Positions 21,194-33,715 of a DNA stretch of 64,000 bases are shown one piece after another (position 1 is the stretch's first letter; every line of letters starts with the position of its first letter). The position numbers and the translations under genes were made by a program. Source of the stretch: Vandiemenella viatica (Eukaryota; Arthropoda; Insecta; Orthoptera; Morabidae); contig CM061921.1 of assembly GCA_031002005.1 (NCBI GenBank), forward strand, positions 170,632,935-170,696,934, read 5' to 3'. Under the pieces are notes generated by a model that searched no databases, was not told the origin of the DNA, and worked only from the letters and a program-made list of their open reading frames with translations.

Positions 21194-22521
21194 CACAAGT
21201 GTAAATGAGCCAAGTTTAAATCTGCTGCTGATAAATTTGGTGGTGAAGTTGTTGCAATTTTTCTCTGCCTTGTTGATACCGTTTTTTGTTTTACAACAGC
21301 TGATTTTTTAAAGTCAAGTCCACAAACAGTGCGGTCAAATGAAACAAATGAAGCCCCTAATGAAGAGGAAGATGCAGCAGTTTGATTTGTTTTGTAAGTG
21401 CTTGATGACTGACTGTCAGTTGGGTCAATATATGCAAAAGAATCTTTAATAATTGTATCTGGTGGAATAAATGAACTACTTGATACTAAAAATGTACCAT
21501 CAAAGGAATGTGAACTACACTCATGTGTGTTATTTCCATCATTATTCAATTCAAGCCAGTGACAGTCATTTTCTGGATCACCCTTTTGCTGATTACTGCA
21601 ATTGTTTCTGCAACTGCTGCTGCTGCTGATACTATTGCTCCTGCTGACACTATTGATATTTTCAGTAACCACCCCTTTCCTCTTTACATTACCACTAACA
21701 TTAGAAGTGTTATAAAAATCAGCAGACCTTGAAGAGTTTATTTCTAAAACATGGAATTGGGGATTTCCTTCAGTTCCACTAAGTGAAAGATGTTCAGAGC
21801 TTGTTCCCACTGAGTTTTCACTATCCACTGTATCATCATCCTGTGTGTTTGTAGAATTTCTATCATCCGAATGTAGATTAAAATCAGTACTTGATTGCAT
21901 TTTCCCATCATGCAATACCATGTCATTTTCATTTTCACATTGAGGTAGAGGACTGAAATTAAAACCACCCAGAGGTGAAATACATTTAATATTAACTGCT
22001 TCATCTATCATTGGTATGTCCATCCTGTCTTGATACAGAACTTCTCCAGACTGCTGAGATTTTCTATCTAACGTATATGGGCAAAAATGAATGTCAGAAC
22101 TCTTTGGTAAGGTTATAGAGTCTATCTTTTTTGTTTCTGGTAGTTGCATATAGTTTTTTTTAAAACAAAAGTCACTTTTAAGTGTAGAATGTAATGCAGT
22201 TTTCAACCCTGTCTTACACAATGTATCTGATTTGACACTCTGAAATAAGGAATTCTGAACAGATAAACAATTGTAATTTGCATGTTCTTTAGGCATGATG
22301 ACTTTTGGAAGTAGACATGATGGATGATGCACTTCACCAGCATTAATATTACTATCACCACTGACAGGTTCGCTTACACAAACTGTTGGTGTCAATGTCG
22401 AAGGAATGATGACATCTGTACTGTGGAAAGTAGTAACATCAAGATTTCGTGATCTTGGGTTATCATCCAAATGTATTGGTAGCACAGGTGAGGAAAGAAT
22501 AGCAGTGGGCTCTTCATATAA
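21193..22521 (-). CDS. Host gene, terminal coding exon (unassigned protein)
   Basis: The open frame gives 442 codons and TGA. The exon starts after TTTTTGTTTGTTGCAG (acceptor AG at 22522-22523), because the frame upstream is an intron-like hydrophobic run. The first codons LYEEPTAILSSP join in phase 0 to the exon at 52973-53111. The protein is rich in Ser, Asn, Thr and Asp, lacks membrane segments, and looks disordered, with an acidic patch (DDDTVDSENS) near the middle and a basic one (KQKTVSTRQRK) near the end. It closes with LSAADLNLAHLHL. No catalytic motif is visible. It is clearly not transposon-like: a long clean frame, good splice site and no breaks. I do not recognise the family. Confidence 0.85.
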   Translation of the reverse strand, partial: LYEEPTAILSSPVLPIHLDDNPRSRNLDVTTFHSTDVIIPSTLTPTVCVSEPVSGDSNINAGEVHHPSCLLPKVIMPKEHANYNCLSVQNSLFQSVKSDTLCKTGLKTALHSTLKSDFCFKKNYMQLPETKKIDSITLPKSSDIHFCPYTLDRKSQQSGEVLYQDRMDIPMIDEAVNIKCISPLGGFNFSPLPQCENENDMVLHDGKMQSSTDFNLHSDDRNSTNTQDDDTVDSENSVGTSSEHLSLSGTEGNPQFHVLEINSSRSADFYNTSNVSGNVKRKGVVTENINSVSRSNSISSSSSCRNNCSNQQKGDPENDCHWLELNNDGNNTHECSSHSFDGTFLVSSSSFIPPDTIIKDSFAYIDPTDSQSSSTYKTNQTAASSSSLGASFVSFDRTVCGLDFKKSAVVKQKTVSTRQRKIATTSPPNLSAADLNLAHLHL

Positions 22522-22523
22522 CT

Positions 22524-24963
22524 GCAACAAACAAAAAGATTCAAATGATAAAAGTATTAAAGCCAAACTGACAAAACCCACCACCATTATCTTTTATCAA
22601 AAAAAGAAAAAAAAAGGCATAGTTAGAAGCAAAGTTTATTTTTGTTAGGATGCTTTTTTACATTTTGCTGTACTGTACAGTTTCGAGAATTTTTTTCTGC
22701 ACTTTCTTTTTCAAAAATAACATTTGCATTGGTTTTTTTTGTCATTTTACAGATTCCAAATGCATTTTTTTACTATTATATCCTCTTTGTTCATGTAGAA
22801 AGTACTTACTTAATATCTTATATGCCCGATATTCATAGCATAATTGTATACTCCTTTACTGTTACCAAGTCAGTCCACGTAAAATCAACTAACTGCCTTG
22901 GAAATTAACAATTTTTTATACAATGATCGTGCTTGTATAGCTGACACACACTGAAAAATTCACAAATTTGAAGTTGCCTTGATATCTTTAAACAGCTGTA
23001 GGCCAATAACTATTTTACTAGATCTTTGATACTGGTGTCATTATCTTTTATTTTAAACAATCTTTAATATATGTGACATGACTATGTGATACAATTTTTC
23101 AAAAAAATTATATTTTTTTAAAACTGCTTATTGTAATATTTGTTTAATATGAATCAGTGAGTAAAATTGTGGAAAGAAATATGAAAAACTGTTCCTGCAT
23201 TGGTTTGCAAAATCTGAGCGAGCATGGTCTATTGGAGAAGCATTAAAGGATGCTAAAGGGTGCCGAAAATGTAACGCTGACTTTAAAGATTCCCAGAAAA
23301 TGATCTAGGGGCACAGCACTCATTGGGCTAGCATATTAAAGCCGAGCGGAGGGATATGTTATTTCTCGCACAGGAATGTAGTAGAGGTACTCCTGTGAAC
23401 ACACAAAGCCAATGAGAAATGGGACAAAGATAAAAATCGACATCACTGGTGAAAGGCAATCAAATGAAGAAGCAGGAACCATGAACAAAGAAATGCTAGA
23501 AGCAGCGGTCACGAAAGATTCAATATGTTTGAAGTGTCGACAAAGGATGGATGTTATTCTATTAAAAGTACTGCTAGTGGGTGGACATGATTCTGGTTAA
23601 AGTATAGAAAGCAGATGAACGTAATTGTGTTCAAATCGTAGAAAGTGAAAGGACATTATCCAATGATAAGTATTAGCTCTCGGATGGAGCACACACAAGT
23701 CTAAGTACAGTCACCAGGGAAGAAACTTACATAATTTTATATGCTCTTTAGGCTATAGTTTATGAACATATAACAGTTCTATGTTAAATATCACAGCAGA
23801 CCTTCTGGCATTACAAGATGGAGAGAATAGTGGATGGTTCCATGTGTGAATGTTTGTGCAATTTGGTTCATTTAATCACCTCTCGCTTTGAATTGGAATG
23901 ATAACATAAAGACCTTTACACTACACTTGCTCTGGGCAATGTAAGGGAGGAAAACTACACCGGGGTTGTAGTATTGGTATCATCACCTTAACTATCCTCC
24001 AACTTACTTTAAGTTCTGTAGAAAAATAAACTGTTCAAACTGTTAAACTGTGAACCAGCCTTAAATGAATCAACTATAATTAATTATTACGGCTGCCCCT
24101 TTCCTATTTACCTTCAGGAAAGAAAAGGTTCATTAATACTAATTAAAAAAAATAGGCTCAGTTCAAATATGAAATTTCACTATATTCTTCAAAGTCACAT
24201 TATAAATCACTTTTTCAGTTGAAATTGGCTATCGGACAAATCATTTCCTAAAACTGCAAGTAATGAAGAGGAATAAAACCGACTGACCCCTCTTAAGAAT
24301 TTCAAAGTCTCATTTTAAAGTTCACAAATCACACGTTCAAGAATTTCATAATGGCTGACCGGAAACTATGGTGGCACGAACTACTTTCGGACGGTACCCG
24401 GCATGCTTCGGATTGCACAGTGCAGCTCCTCACCGAGCGTCTAATTGCTCCAATGTGTTCTAAGCGACTCCTGCGACATCATGCCTGCCTGTCCTAATAT
24501 ACCCTCGGGCCGACGACACCTGTAGCTTCCCGCTTCTAAACAAAGTTAGGAAAAAATTTGTAACTTTGAGCCCTCAAAGTTTTACAGTGTATGGTGCTCT
24601 GCCTGTTGATTGCTTTACTTTATCATAACTATCCCTTTAAAGTTTCTCAGTTTGCTGTAAAAATTTGAAATGTGAAACACATAGTGATACAATTTTCATG
24701 TGAGCAAAGGGACGCTCCCAAAATTGACATCGTATTCCAAGTTTTTATAATTTCTTAATTTCAGACTTTAAAACTTATGTCACTGTGTTCTATGATTTCT
24801 CCACTTTTCAGGATGGTTTATATTTTTTCTGTAAGTGGTATACTTTTAAAGTTATTGACCTCACAAAAATCGAAGTGGTGTATCAAGAAGGCGCCATTAG
24901 TCTAAACTTACTATTTTGTTAAAATTACTGTTGAAGGAGTGTTTATTTCGAAAAATGGTCTCC
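22524..24963. other. Intron sequence without recognisable elements
   Basis: Left part of the large intron. AT-rich, with short homopolymer runs. A more GC-balanced stretch at 23180-23700 and another at 24350-24540 could be old repeats, but they show no motif. Confidence 0.4.
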
Positions 24964-24971
24964 GGTATAGC

Positions 24972-25996
24972 TAGTGTTGCAAATTGAAAAAAAAAGTTTT
25001 TTTTTCAGCTTTGTGAAAAAAAAAAAAACATGAAAAAAAACTTAGCACCCTTGTTTTTTTCCAGAAAACAATATGTTTGATAAATTATAGTTTTATTTAC
25101 GGACCTTACATTTTACAAGTGTGTTTTAAATCTCACTGAATCATATAATGATTTAAATAATGATTCATAAATGTATCTATATAGGTAACATAATTTTATT
25201 CATCCCCTATGTCAGTACACATTCACTAGTATCAGCACTACCAACAATCGTTCAGTCGGTCTCGGAATTTTCAGTTTCTTCTTCTGTCTCTTGTATATCC
25301 AAACTTCAGTAGTAGTTATATCTTCTATTACTGGTTGTTCTTGTATTGTACGCAAAAGATTTTGAGACTGCAATTTTAAATTGTGAGAAAAGTACACACT
25401 ATGCATAAAGACTGCACCAATAGTTCTGTATTACGGTCTTTTAAGTTTGAATTTAAATCCATTGTTATACAAAATAGGATCTTTATTTCTTTTCAATCGT
25501 TGGTTTACGCCAAAAGTTGCAAGGAAAGAATTCATAATTACTGACAATTTAATCAGTCAGTATCACAATACGCTGAGAGTTTAACAAGTATAAGAATATA
25601 TGGAAAGCACAATAAGTAATAAAAAGAGGGGAAAAAAAAAAACCGTGGATTAATTTTAAATTCCTAATTTTTTGAAAAGATCCGTACGTCTACAGATAAA
25701 TTCGTAGGGCACGTAGCACTAGTTCAAATAATGAGTATCAATCCAAACAACAGGAAATGGGGATTCCTTCTCGTGCGACCTAGCCTCTTCGGGAAGTCTA
25801 CGTTCATAAAAGAAAATTTCAGTCAATGTTGCCAATATTTTCATAATTTTTATTTTCTACAGAACCAGAAAAATATATTAGATTTAAAAATTAAGACATG
25901 TACTTAGAACAAACTCTAAAACAGTTATATTAAACAATAAATGCCTTACAAATTAGAAATTTAGTAGTTATGAAAAAAAATGTGTCCCAGAAAAAA

Positions 25997-26056
<60 letters not shown>

Positions 26057-26061
26057 CACTA
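24972..26061. mobile_element. Non-autonomous hAT element
   Basis: The ends are TAGTGTTG (24972-24979) and CAACACTA (26054-26061), the usual TAGNGNTG-type hAT terminus. They are flanked by 8-bp duplications with one mismatch, GGTATAGC (24964-24971) and GGTATAAC (26062-26069). Subterminal A/T homopolymers follow on both sides. The interior has only a short minus-strand frame (25212-25406) without a clear transposase motif. Confidence 0.8.
25991..26052. repeat. A10-T52 homopolymer tract
   Basis: Ten A are followed by 52 T just inside the right end of the hAT element. Length may be unreliable because homopolymers of this size sequence poorly. Confidence 0.9.
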
Positions 26062-26069
26062 GGTATAAC

Positions 26070-27605
26070 CTCCTGCTCTATTCATTCCACACTTTGAAAG
26101 TGATTTTGTTTACACATGTATTAAATCGTCCACAATTCGAATCTGTAGTTGGCGTCATTCTTCTCTACTGCGTACTTACGTTAAAACTGATTTTGTGCTT
26201 ATTTTACTATGTGGAATGCTTCTACACTTTTATATGTTGTGCAGTGTTTTCTATAATTACATAAAAATTATCGTCTGGCTCCGGCAACTACTTGCAACAT
26301 GCTGTTAGGTGGTGTTGAAAATGCGAGTATGTTTAACGAAGTTTTAAAATCGTGTTTTCTTAATTTATTCTGCCTGAAACTGTTGATTTACAGTAAATTT
26401 TACTTTCTCCCTGTTAGTTATTATTACAAACAATTTTTGATGCATCGAAAAATGTGGTGAAAAGGCACTATTGTGTCGTATCATGTTTGGAGCCTGTTCA
26501 GGTAAATTACCCCCTATTGGACCTATTTCGGTAAGTTTAAAGCTTATTTTCTCTTATTTAAAGTGTGTTTATGGCTTGCTTTATGTGTTGCACTGTTTTT
26601 CTGGTTTCAAATCTTCATGCATCTGGCTATCTACTGCAGTATTGGCCTGTGCATGATTCCCGTCCCCCATATCCTGTAGCAGCGAGGTTTAGAATTTACC
26701 ATATTCTGAGGTGCTTACAGCAACCTCTAAGCTGAGCAAAGAAAAGTAGTAATAAGACCTTCACATATTCTTCACACGAGCTGTCCATTATTTTACTTTT
26801 AACACCCAAAAGATATTTAACTTCATTGGTCATGTGCAACCAAGGCATAATTCTCAGCTTTTAACATGCTAGATGGCACAATATAACTGTTAATTTGAAT
26901 GTATGAATAAATTCTGTGTTTGATTTTCAAGACATGTCGTGGATCACATAAAGTTCGGGTGTTATTTTAAGGACATGAGGTAAAATTAATACAATGTTGT
27001 TCTATACATATTTGTGGGGCATATCTGAATTTGAAAAGACTACTGTTTAATGGACACTGCTTATGAAGGTTCAGAAATAAATATAATATTTATAAATGTT
27101 TAATTGGTCATCTAATTGCCATGTAAAAATTAAACAGAGTTTGTTTTCATTTTAAAATCACATTTCACATTAATATAATTTTCAAATGTATATTTAATAA
27201 ATAGCTAATAAGTAATTATTTATTTATGTGACAACAAAGTGCCTTTTTATTACAATCTATAAAATAAAAATAATATTTTTAAGGTCGGATAAGGAAAGTA
27301 AACTTGTTATTCACCATAGGTAAAGGCAGGATTACCACGACAAACACTGAAACACACTTTACAATATTTTGGTAAAAACCTTAATCATGACTAGGGGAGG
27401 ATATACGGCAATAAGGTCAGATATGTCCTTTATTATTTTCATTGCCTATCAGCATTTTCATTGAACCCACTATCAAAATAACATTTAAAAAAAATAATAC
27501 TATATTACACAAAAACTGATGAACGGTATTAAACATTTTAATACTATTTGTATACAAAATATATCAAATAGATTGTTTAGCAGCTATCAAGCATCCATCA
27601 CTCAG
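26070..27605. other. Intron sequence; one foldback-type end at 27287
   Basis: Mostly AT-rich with nothing coding. At 27287 the text GGATAAGGAAAGTAAAC followed by ATTCACC.TAGGTAAAGG matches the terminal motif of the foldback element at 57950-58235. It is probably a single surviving end. Confidence 0.45.
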
Positions 27606-27609
27606 CTAA

Positions 27610-28880
27610 GTATTATTATTACATTTTTTATGCTGTCATCAGTCTCTTTGATTGGTTTGATGCAATCGTCCATCTCTTCCTACGTTGGGCTAACCTCCTC
27701 ATCTGAACATACGCTTTACACTTAATATTCAGCATCCTTCTTCAGCAGCGCATTTCAGATGCTTCAATATTCCTTCTTTCTGGTGTTTCTAAAGGCCATG
27801 CTTCGTTAAGATAAAACGCTGTGCTCCACACATAGAGTTTTAAAATGTTTTTTCTCAGTCCTAAATCAATATTTGAAATTCCACTTTTTCATAAAGGCTC
27901 TTTTCACTAATGCTATTCTGTATTTAACATCATTCCCACTTAGACATAATACTATTTCAAAGTAAACAAATTCACATACTTTTCCTATTTAATCCGATCC
28001 TGTTTATATATTTAGCCTACTAATATTGCTATTATTTCTGCTACATTTCACTGGTCCAAAATCTTCTTTCAGTATTTTGTTCCTGCCACTCAGTAACCTC
28101 TCAATGTCCTCAATCTAATCTGCTAACAGGACAATGTCATCAGCAAATCATAGTATACTGATTTTTTCGCCTTGAATACTCATGCCACATACAAATTTTT
28201 TCTTCATCTCCCTTATTGCTTCATCAAAGTACAAGATGAGTTTTAATAGGGATATTCTACAACCTCGTGTAACCCCCTTTTTATGATGTATATATCTCAT
28301 TATTATCTATTTCCATTATAATCACTTGATGCTAATGTACATTATAAAGTATTCTTCTATCTTGATATTTTATACCAGACCTCTTTAAAATTTTGAACAT
28401 TCAGTCCCACCTAACATTACCAAAAACTTTTCTAAATCAACAAACACCATAAAAATATCTTTGTTTCTCAAGCATTAATCTCAAGGCCAGAATTGCTTCC
28501 TCTATATAAAAGCTTTGTCTAAAGCCAAACCTATCATCTCTTCTACTATCCTTGCTATTCATCTGTATATTATACTGATCAGTAATTTTGAAGCATCTGA
28601 GTTGGACTTACAGTGCGATAATTCTCACATTTATCAGCTTGTGCTTTCTTTGGAAGTGTGAAGAAGATACCTATCATCCCCATCATACAATTTCTCTATG
28701 TATTATTTGTATTATTTCCATTGGTTAACTCTATCTTCTGAGCTCAAAAGAGGCTTCTCATTGGCAGTTTTAATGTTTCTACATTTTTCTTCATTCCTCC
28801 AAAATTTTGTCCGGTCCTTCTTTAGGCCACATCCACTTTACCAATGCAGTGGTTTACCCATGCCATTGATTATTTCCGAT
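27610..28880 (-). pseudogene. RTE-type LINE reverse-transcriptase remnant
   Basis: On the minus strand the RT blocks appear in order. KAQADKCENYRT lies near 28640. FGFRQSFYIEEAILALRLML is near 28525-28465, followed by FRKVFGNVRWD, a decayed box A with Asp lost in KAFD. GVTRGCRISLL is near 28270, and FADDIVLLAD, the active site, near 28150-28120. The thumb continues with KYRIALVKRAFMKK and SDEEV-like text to about 27680. Frequent stops and shifts show age. Its right border abuts the RNase H LINE at 28897. Confidence 0.8.
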
Positions 28881-28896
28881 TCATCTACCTTTAGGA

Positions 28897-29979
28897 AGCA
28901 TCTGGATGGCTGGAAAGGGGCCAAACAGGTTCAAAAACAGATCAAAAACATTACATGTCTCCCTGGCTGAATAATGGCCAGTCAGACAACACTCGCCACG
29001 CTGCTGGTCTTATTGTTTAAAATAAGGGATAGATCGTTGGCCAGGCCAACGTCTGCCATTAAGTCTAAAAACAGTACACAATCAATTAAAATGTGGCACA
29101 CCATCAGAGGTACGCCACAAACATCACATTCGGGTGGGTCATCCCGGTGGAGAAGAAAGCTGTGCGTCAGAGGACAGTGCCCTATACGGAGGCAAGTAAG
29201 GAGAACCTCATCCCTCCTCGCCCGCTGGAAGGAGCTGCTCCATGGTTGAACGGTCGGTTTGACCAGCCAGAGCTTATTGTGCTCTACCTCCGGCCACTGC
29301 CTCTGCCAAATGTCTGAAACAAATATTTTAGCCGCCGAGACAAGGTCAGACTTTGGGACCGGATCAAAGTCAATTATGTATGACCTTGTCGTAGGCTAAC
29401 TTGGCAGTTTCATCAGCTGCCTCATTCCCCCTGATTCCAACATGGCCCGGTACCCAGCAGTATATTACCTACTTTCCTAAGGATTGAAGGGATCGGAGGG
29501 TGTCCTGTATATCTTGGACAAGACGATCTGCTGGGTACATACTTACTAACGCCTGAATGCAGCTGAGGGAATCACAGCATATGATGTACTTCATACCGCC
29601 ACTTACCTTCACATGCTAGAGCGACTTTAACATAGCGTAACACTCCGCAGTGTATACATTGCACATACTATTAAGCTTGTAGGTGTAAGTTGTTCGAGGG
29701 AACACTACAGAACATCCTACTCCATTAGCTCATCCGTATATACCGGAGTAAAATCGTGATGCTGGTTTAAAACATCTCTAAAAATTCTGATAGAAACATT
29801 GTCAATGGTAAACAGCTTGTTACACCTTGACATTTCTAAAATTGTTCTGGGCATCATTAAAATCCAGGGAGGAGATTTACTCCAATCCTGGTGATAAAAA
29901 GAGGGCAGCTTAAACCCATACTCTTCTAAAATAGCCCTTGTACGGAAGCTAAACGGCTTGGTTGCTCTTAGGCGGTTGG
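28897..29979 (-). pseudogene. LINE RNase H domain and C-terminus
   Basis: The minus strand shows FTPVYTDE near 29755-29735 (first acidic site), then VYTAECYAMLKSL near 29665-29625 (Glu) and IICCDSLSCIQALVS near 29585-29540 (Asp). A GNEAADE stretch lies near 29430. This is the D-E-D pattern of the retroelement RNase H fold, which degrades the RNA strand of the hybrid. After it comes the C-terminal end with RETCNVFDLFLNLFGPFPA at about 28955-28905, shared with the copies at 33.4 kb and 63.8 kb. Shifts and stops break the frame. The mariner insertion separates it from the reverse transcriptase. Confidence 0.8.
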
Positions 29980-29981
29980 TA

Positions 29982-31313
29982 CAAGGGCTGTCCAGAAAGT
30001 AACAGACGTTTTGTAATAAAAAATAAACAAAGTGAAAAAAACGATTTTTATTATATACATTTTAGAGGTAAATTCTTAAGCTATTTTTCAACATAATCGC
30101 CATTTAAATTAAGGCACTTATCATAACGTGGTACAAGCTATTCGATACCCTCTCTGTAGAAATTTGCCGCCTGAGACTTGAACCACTGGTTTACAGCGGC
30201 ATGCAGTTGAGCGTCAGTTTCAAACCGTTGTGTTGCGAGCCACGTCTTCATCGCCGGGAACAGGTGGTAGTCGCTCGGTGCCAAATCCGGGCTATACGGC
30301 GGGTGATTGAAAACTTCCCATCCAAAACCATCCAAGCGCTCTTGGGTACGGCCGTGTGTGGACGAGCGTTGTCGTGGAGAAACAAAACTTTCTCACTGAG
30401 TTTTCCCCGACGCTTGTTTTGTATCGCGCGTCTTAATGTTCTGAGTGTTTCGCAATACCTTTCTGAAGTGATTGTTTGGCCACGTTCAAGAAATTCAACG
30501 AGAATCACACCCTTAGCATCCCAAAACACAGTAGCCATAATTTTTCCTGCTGACAGCGTTTGCAGACACTTCCTCGGTTTCTTGGGCGAATGCGTGTGTC
30601 CCCATTCCATAGACTGCCGTTTTGTTTCACAGGTGACGTGCTTTACCCAAGTCTCGTCGCCAGTTACGATACGATCGATAACTTGGTTTCCAGTTTTGGC
30701 GTAGTCTTCCAGAAACGTCAGTGCTGCAGCAAGTCTCTGTTTTTTGTGGTCTTCTGTTAAGATTTTCGGAATCCACCTGGCACAAAATTTGTGGTAACCA
30801 AGTTTACCAACCACAATCTCATGAACTAAACTTCGTGAAATTTGGGGAAAATGTTCTGAAAGCTCCGTAATCGTGAAACGACGATTTTCACGGATTTTTT
30901 TTGTTGATTTTCACCACCAGTTCATCACTCACAACACTAGGCCTACCCATGCGGTCCTCATCGTGAACATTGATTCAACCATTTTTAAAATCAATGCACC
31001 ATTGCCTCACTCGGCTTTCACTGATTATTCCTTGGCCGTACACATCACAAATCTGGCGATAAATTTCAATTGGTTTGTGATTTTTCGCCAACAAAAACCA
31101 TATTACAGCTCGCACTTCACAACTGGCGGGATTTTTAATTACAGCGCTCATTTTAACACTCTACTATATTCAAAGTACGATAGGAACGATGTGCAAACTA
31201 CCACGGCTGGTTGCGTACTGAATGTATGAACAGTCTGACGCCAATATGGCGGCGCTAGGAGCACCCATTGTTGCGCCAGGTCAAAACGTCTGTTACTTTC
31301 TGGACAGCCCTCG
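29982..31313 (-). mobile_element. mariner transposon with near-perfect 32-bp ends
   Basis: The left end CAAGGGCTGTCCAGAAAGTA and the inverse of the right end CGAGGGCTGTCCAGAAAGTA agree over 32 bp with one mismatch. TA flanks both sides (29980-29981, 31314-31315). The element is 1332 bp and carries one transposase gene on the minus strand. It is inserted between the RT and RNase H parts of the LINE. The almost identical ends suggest a recent arrival compared with its surroundings. Confidence 0.95.
30138..31151 (-). pseudogene. mariner transposase, three breaks
   Basis: From the ATG at 31151 the minus strand encodes a mariner transposase of about 340 residues. The N-terminal helix-turn-helix region covers residues 1-110. 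ARWIPKILTEDHKKQR is the conserved W.P..L...... linker. The catalytic residues follow: VTGDETWVKH (first Asp), LHDNARPHT (second Asp) and YSPDLAPSDYHLF (third Asp, DD34D type). All three Asp are present. Breaks: an in-frame TGA after DFKNG near 30975, a one-base shift at the A-run near 30897-30904, and a second shift near 30310 between the second and third Asp. It cuts and pastes at TA sites when intact. Confidence 0.93.
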
Positions 31314-31319
31314 TATATA

Positions 31320-32616
31320 GCTGTTCATAATTTGGGCGAATTACTATGTCGTACACGGGACTACCAGGTGTTGTGGCAATGTGCAAGTAGTGTCGAACCA
31401 TGAGGAGTTGCTGGCGGGTGGAGAGCGTTGGCTCGCCTGACTCAGAACAGATGCTGATGATCAGACTGGTGTGGTAGGCACCCGTGGTGAGACATATTCC
31501 TGCATGGTGGATACTATCTAAAATGCACAGATAACTGTCCCGTGCCGAACCGTATACTATACAACTGTATTCAAGCCTCGACCGTAAAAAGGCTCTATAG
31601 AATTGTAGCAGGCAGAAGCGGTTAGCACCCTATGACCTGCCACAAAGGCAATTTAAAATGTTGACAGCTTTTAGAGCTCTGGCTTTCACATCTTTGAGAT
31701 GTGGTAGCCAGCTTAACTTGCTATCAAATATGAGGCCCAGAAAGTAAATACTTTCACTAAAACTCAACGGTGTTCCTCAGGGTAAGATGAGGATTCTGGT
31801 AAGAGGCTACGAGATTGAGTAAAAAGTACACACTGGGTTTTCTCTGCAGAAAATTGAAAGTCAGTATGCACTGACCATTCATCCAGCCTGTTCAGCGTGA
31901 GCTGCAGTTGCCGCTCAGCGCTTCTCAGGCTAGACGATGCACAGAAAATTAAGAAATCATCAATGTATAAGGAGCACCGTATCGGACTGTTGAGATGCTG
32001 TTAATCACAATAGCGAAAAGAATAACACTTAAAATTGACACCTGAGGAACACCATTTTCCTGGCTAAAAACATCTGACACTTCCCTACCAACTCAGTACC
32101 GGAAGCAATACTGAGATAAACTGCCTGTATAAAACGGGGAAGATTTCCCATAAAACCCTATTCATGGAGTTGTTTTAAAATACCATACCACCAGGTCTTG
32201 TCTGTATCAAAAAACACGCCAACAAGATGTTGGTTGCAAATAAAGGCATCCTGTATTGTCGCTTCCTGCTGGATCAGGTTGTCCAAGGTGGAATGGAACT
32301 TCCTAAATCCACACTGAAAGCAACACAGTAGGTTTCGGGATTCGAGACACCAGACAAGGAGGCGGTTGACCATCCGCTCTAGTGTCTTCCCGACGCAGCT
32401 TGTTAAGGCAATGCTACGATAACTACCTGGTAACAATTTGTCTTTTACGGGTTTTAAAATAGGGATTAGCGTTGCTTCTTGCCATGAGTCGGGAAGGTGT
32501 GCTCCGGTTCATATGTCGTTAAAAATACCAAGAAGGTACTCTTTAGCATCTGTGGTAAGATGCCTCAGCATCTGGTACTGGATCAGGTCGGGTCCTGGTG
32601 TGGTGGTCCTTGGTGC
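31320..32616 (-). pseudogene. LINE reverse transcriptase domain (C-terminal two thirds)
   Basis: After the inserted copy the minus strand resumes with TTPGPDLIQYQMLRHL, then DSWQEATLIPILKP and LLPGSYRSIALTSCVGKTLE. HLVGVFFDTDKTWWYGI (box A with Asp changed around KAYD) follows at 32230-32175. GVNF..YSFRYCD is a decayed GVPQGS box near 32050. SLYIDDFLIFCASSS (active-site YIDD intact) is at about 31980-31935, then LGLIFDSKLSWLPHLKDVK and LEYSCIVYGSARDSY. Shifts and stops occur near 32165, 32050 and 31800. Family is the RNase H LINE. Confidence 0.85.
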
Positions 32617-32837
32617 CGTTTAAGGCTGTTTGTTGTTGTTGTTGTTGGGGCTTTAGGGGGCGTCAACGTCGGGGTTATTAGCGCCCTAACTAAAACCTGG
32701 TTTAACAGCGTGGTTTAATACTACTGCGAATGTAACATGGTCGGCCACGCAGAAGGAATAAGAAACTAAAATATTAAAGTAGCAACAGAAATACCGCCCA
32801 CATGGTTGATTGTCAAGGTGTCAGCCACACAGATAGA

Positions 32838-32839
<2 letters not shown>

Positions 32840-32868
<29 letters not shown>
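32840..32868. repeat. A28-29 homopolymer
   Basis: Uninterrupted A run inside the 3' segment of the inserted LINE copy. Confidence 0.9.
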
Positions 32869-33715
32869 CAAGACTAAAATACTGGCAGAAATGCCAACTG
32901 CATGGCCGGCTACACGGAGGTCGGACATACAGACAGCTTAAGAGTGTACTAAAACGGTCGCTGCAAAATGTTCATAAAAATTAAAGTAAAAAGATAACTG
33001 GTTTACTATAAAAAGGCCAACCAGGTTAAATGATAAAACAAACTCGCTGGCTAAGCTGTAAAGGGGTGAGCCAGACAGAAGTAAAATCAAAACATGACAG
33101 AACACACTAAAAACTTGAAGAATTAAGAACACAATACTTGGGTTAGTGGTTGCAGAGGGACCACAAAAATACTGTTGTTGTTATTCCTTTAGGATGCGTC
33201 GACAGCGTGGTCATTAGCGCCCTATTACCAGCTATCACTGTGGCATAAGAAAGTACTAAAATACTGTCTGCATGATTGACTGTAAAGGGGTCGGCCATAC
33301 AGACAGCAGATAAAATAAGTCATAAAATCAGACGTGGCTTTAAAGCCGCCACCAGGACTTAAAACCGTACAACACCTGGAAGGCTGTAAAGGGGCCAAAC
33401 AGGTTCAAAAGTGGATTAAAAACACTACATGTTTTTCTGGCTGTATATTGGCCAGAGACACATGAATTATGACAATATAAAAAATAAAAACAATGCATAT
33501 GGATGGGTGGCTGTAAAGGGGTCACCCATCCATCTTAAAACTAGGCTGATGTCCCTAAGATTTTAGGCACATTCTACCTGTTTGGTTTCACCCGACCCGG
33601 TTCAGGTGGGTCATTGGTCACTGCCCGCTGAGGACCGGGATCTGGCTCGTCCACCAGCATTGCAATTTCCTCTGCTTCCAAAGAGTCTGCGAATCCGACT
33701 CATTGTCCTCATCGA

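Noticed and set aside
22522..22587. Met start and 22 residues upstream of the terminal host exon, making a 464-residue frame
   Set aside because: This stretch is the pyrimidine-rich end of the intron before a good acceptor. Its translation is a hydrophobic artefact, and the phase fit with the exon at 53111 supports splicing.
25980..26264. 94-codon frame with a poly-Phe run
   Set aside because: It is produced by the T52 tract of the hAT element.
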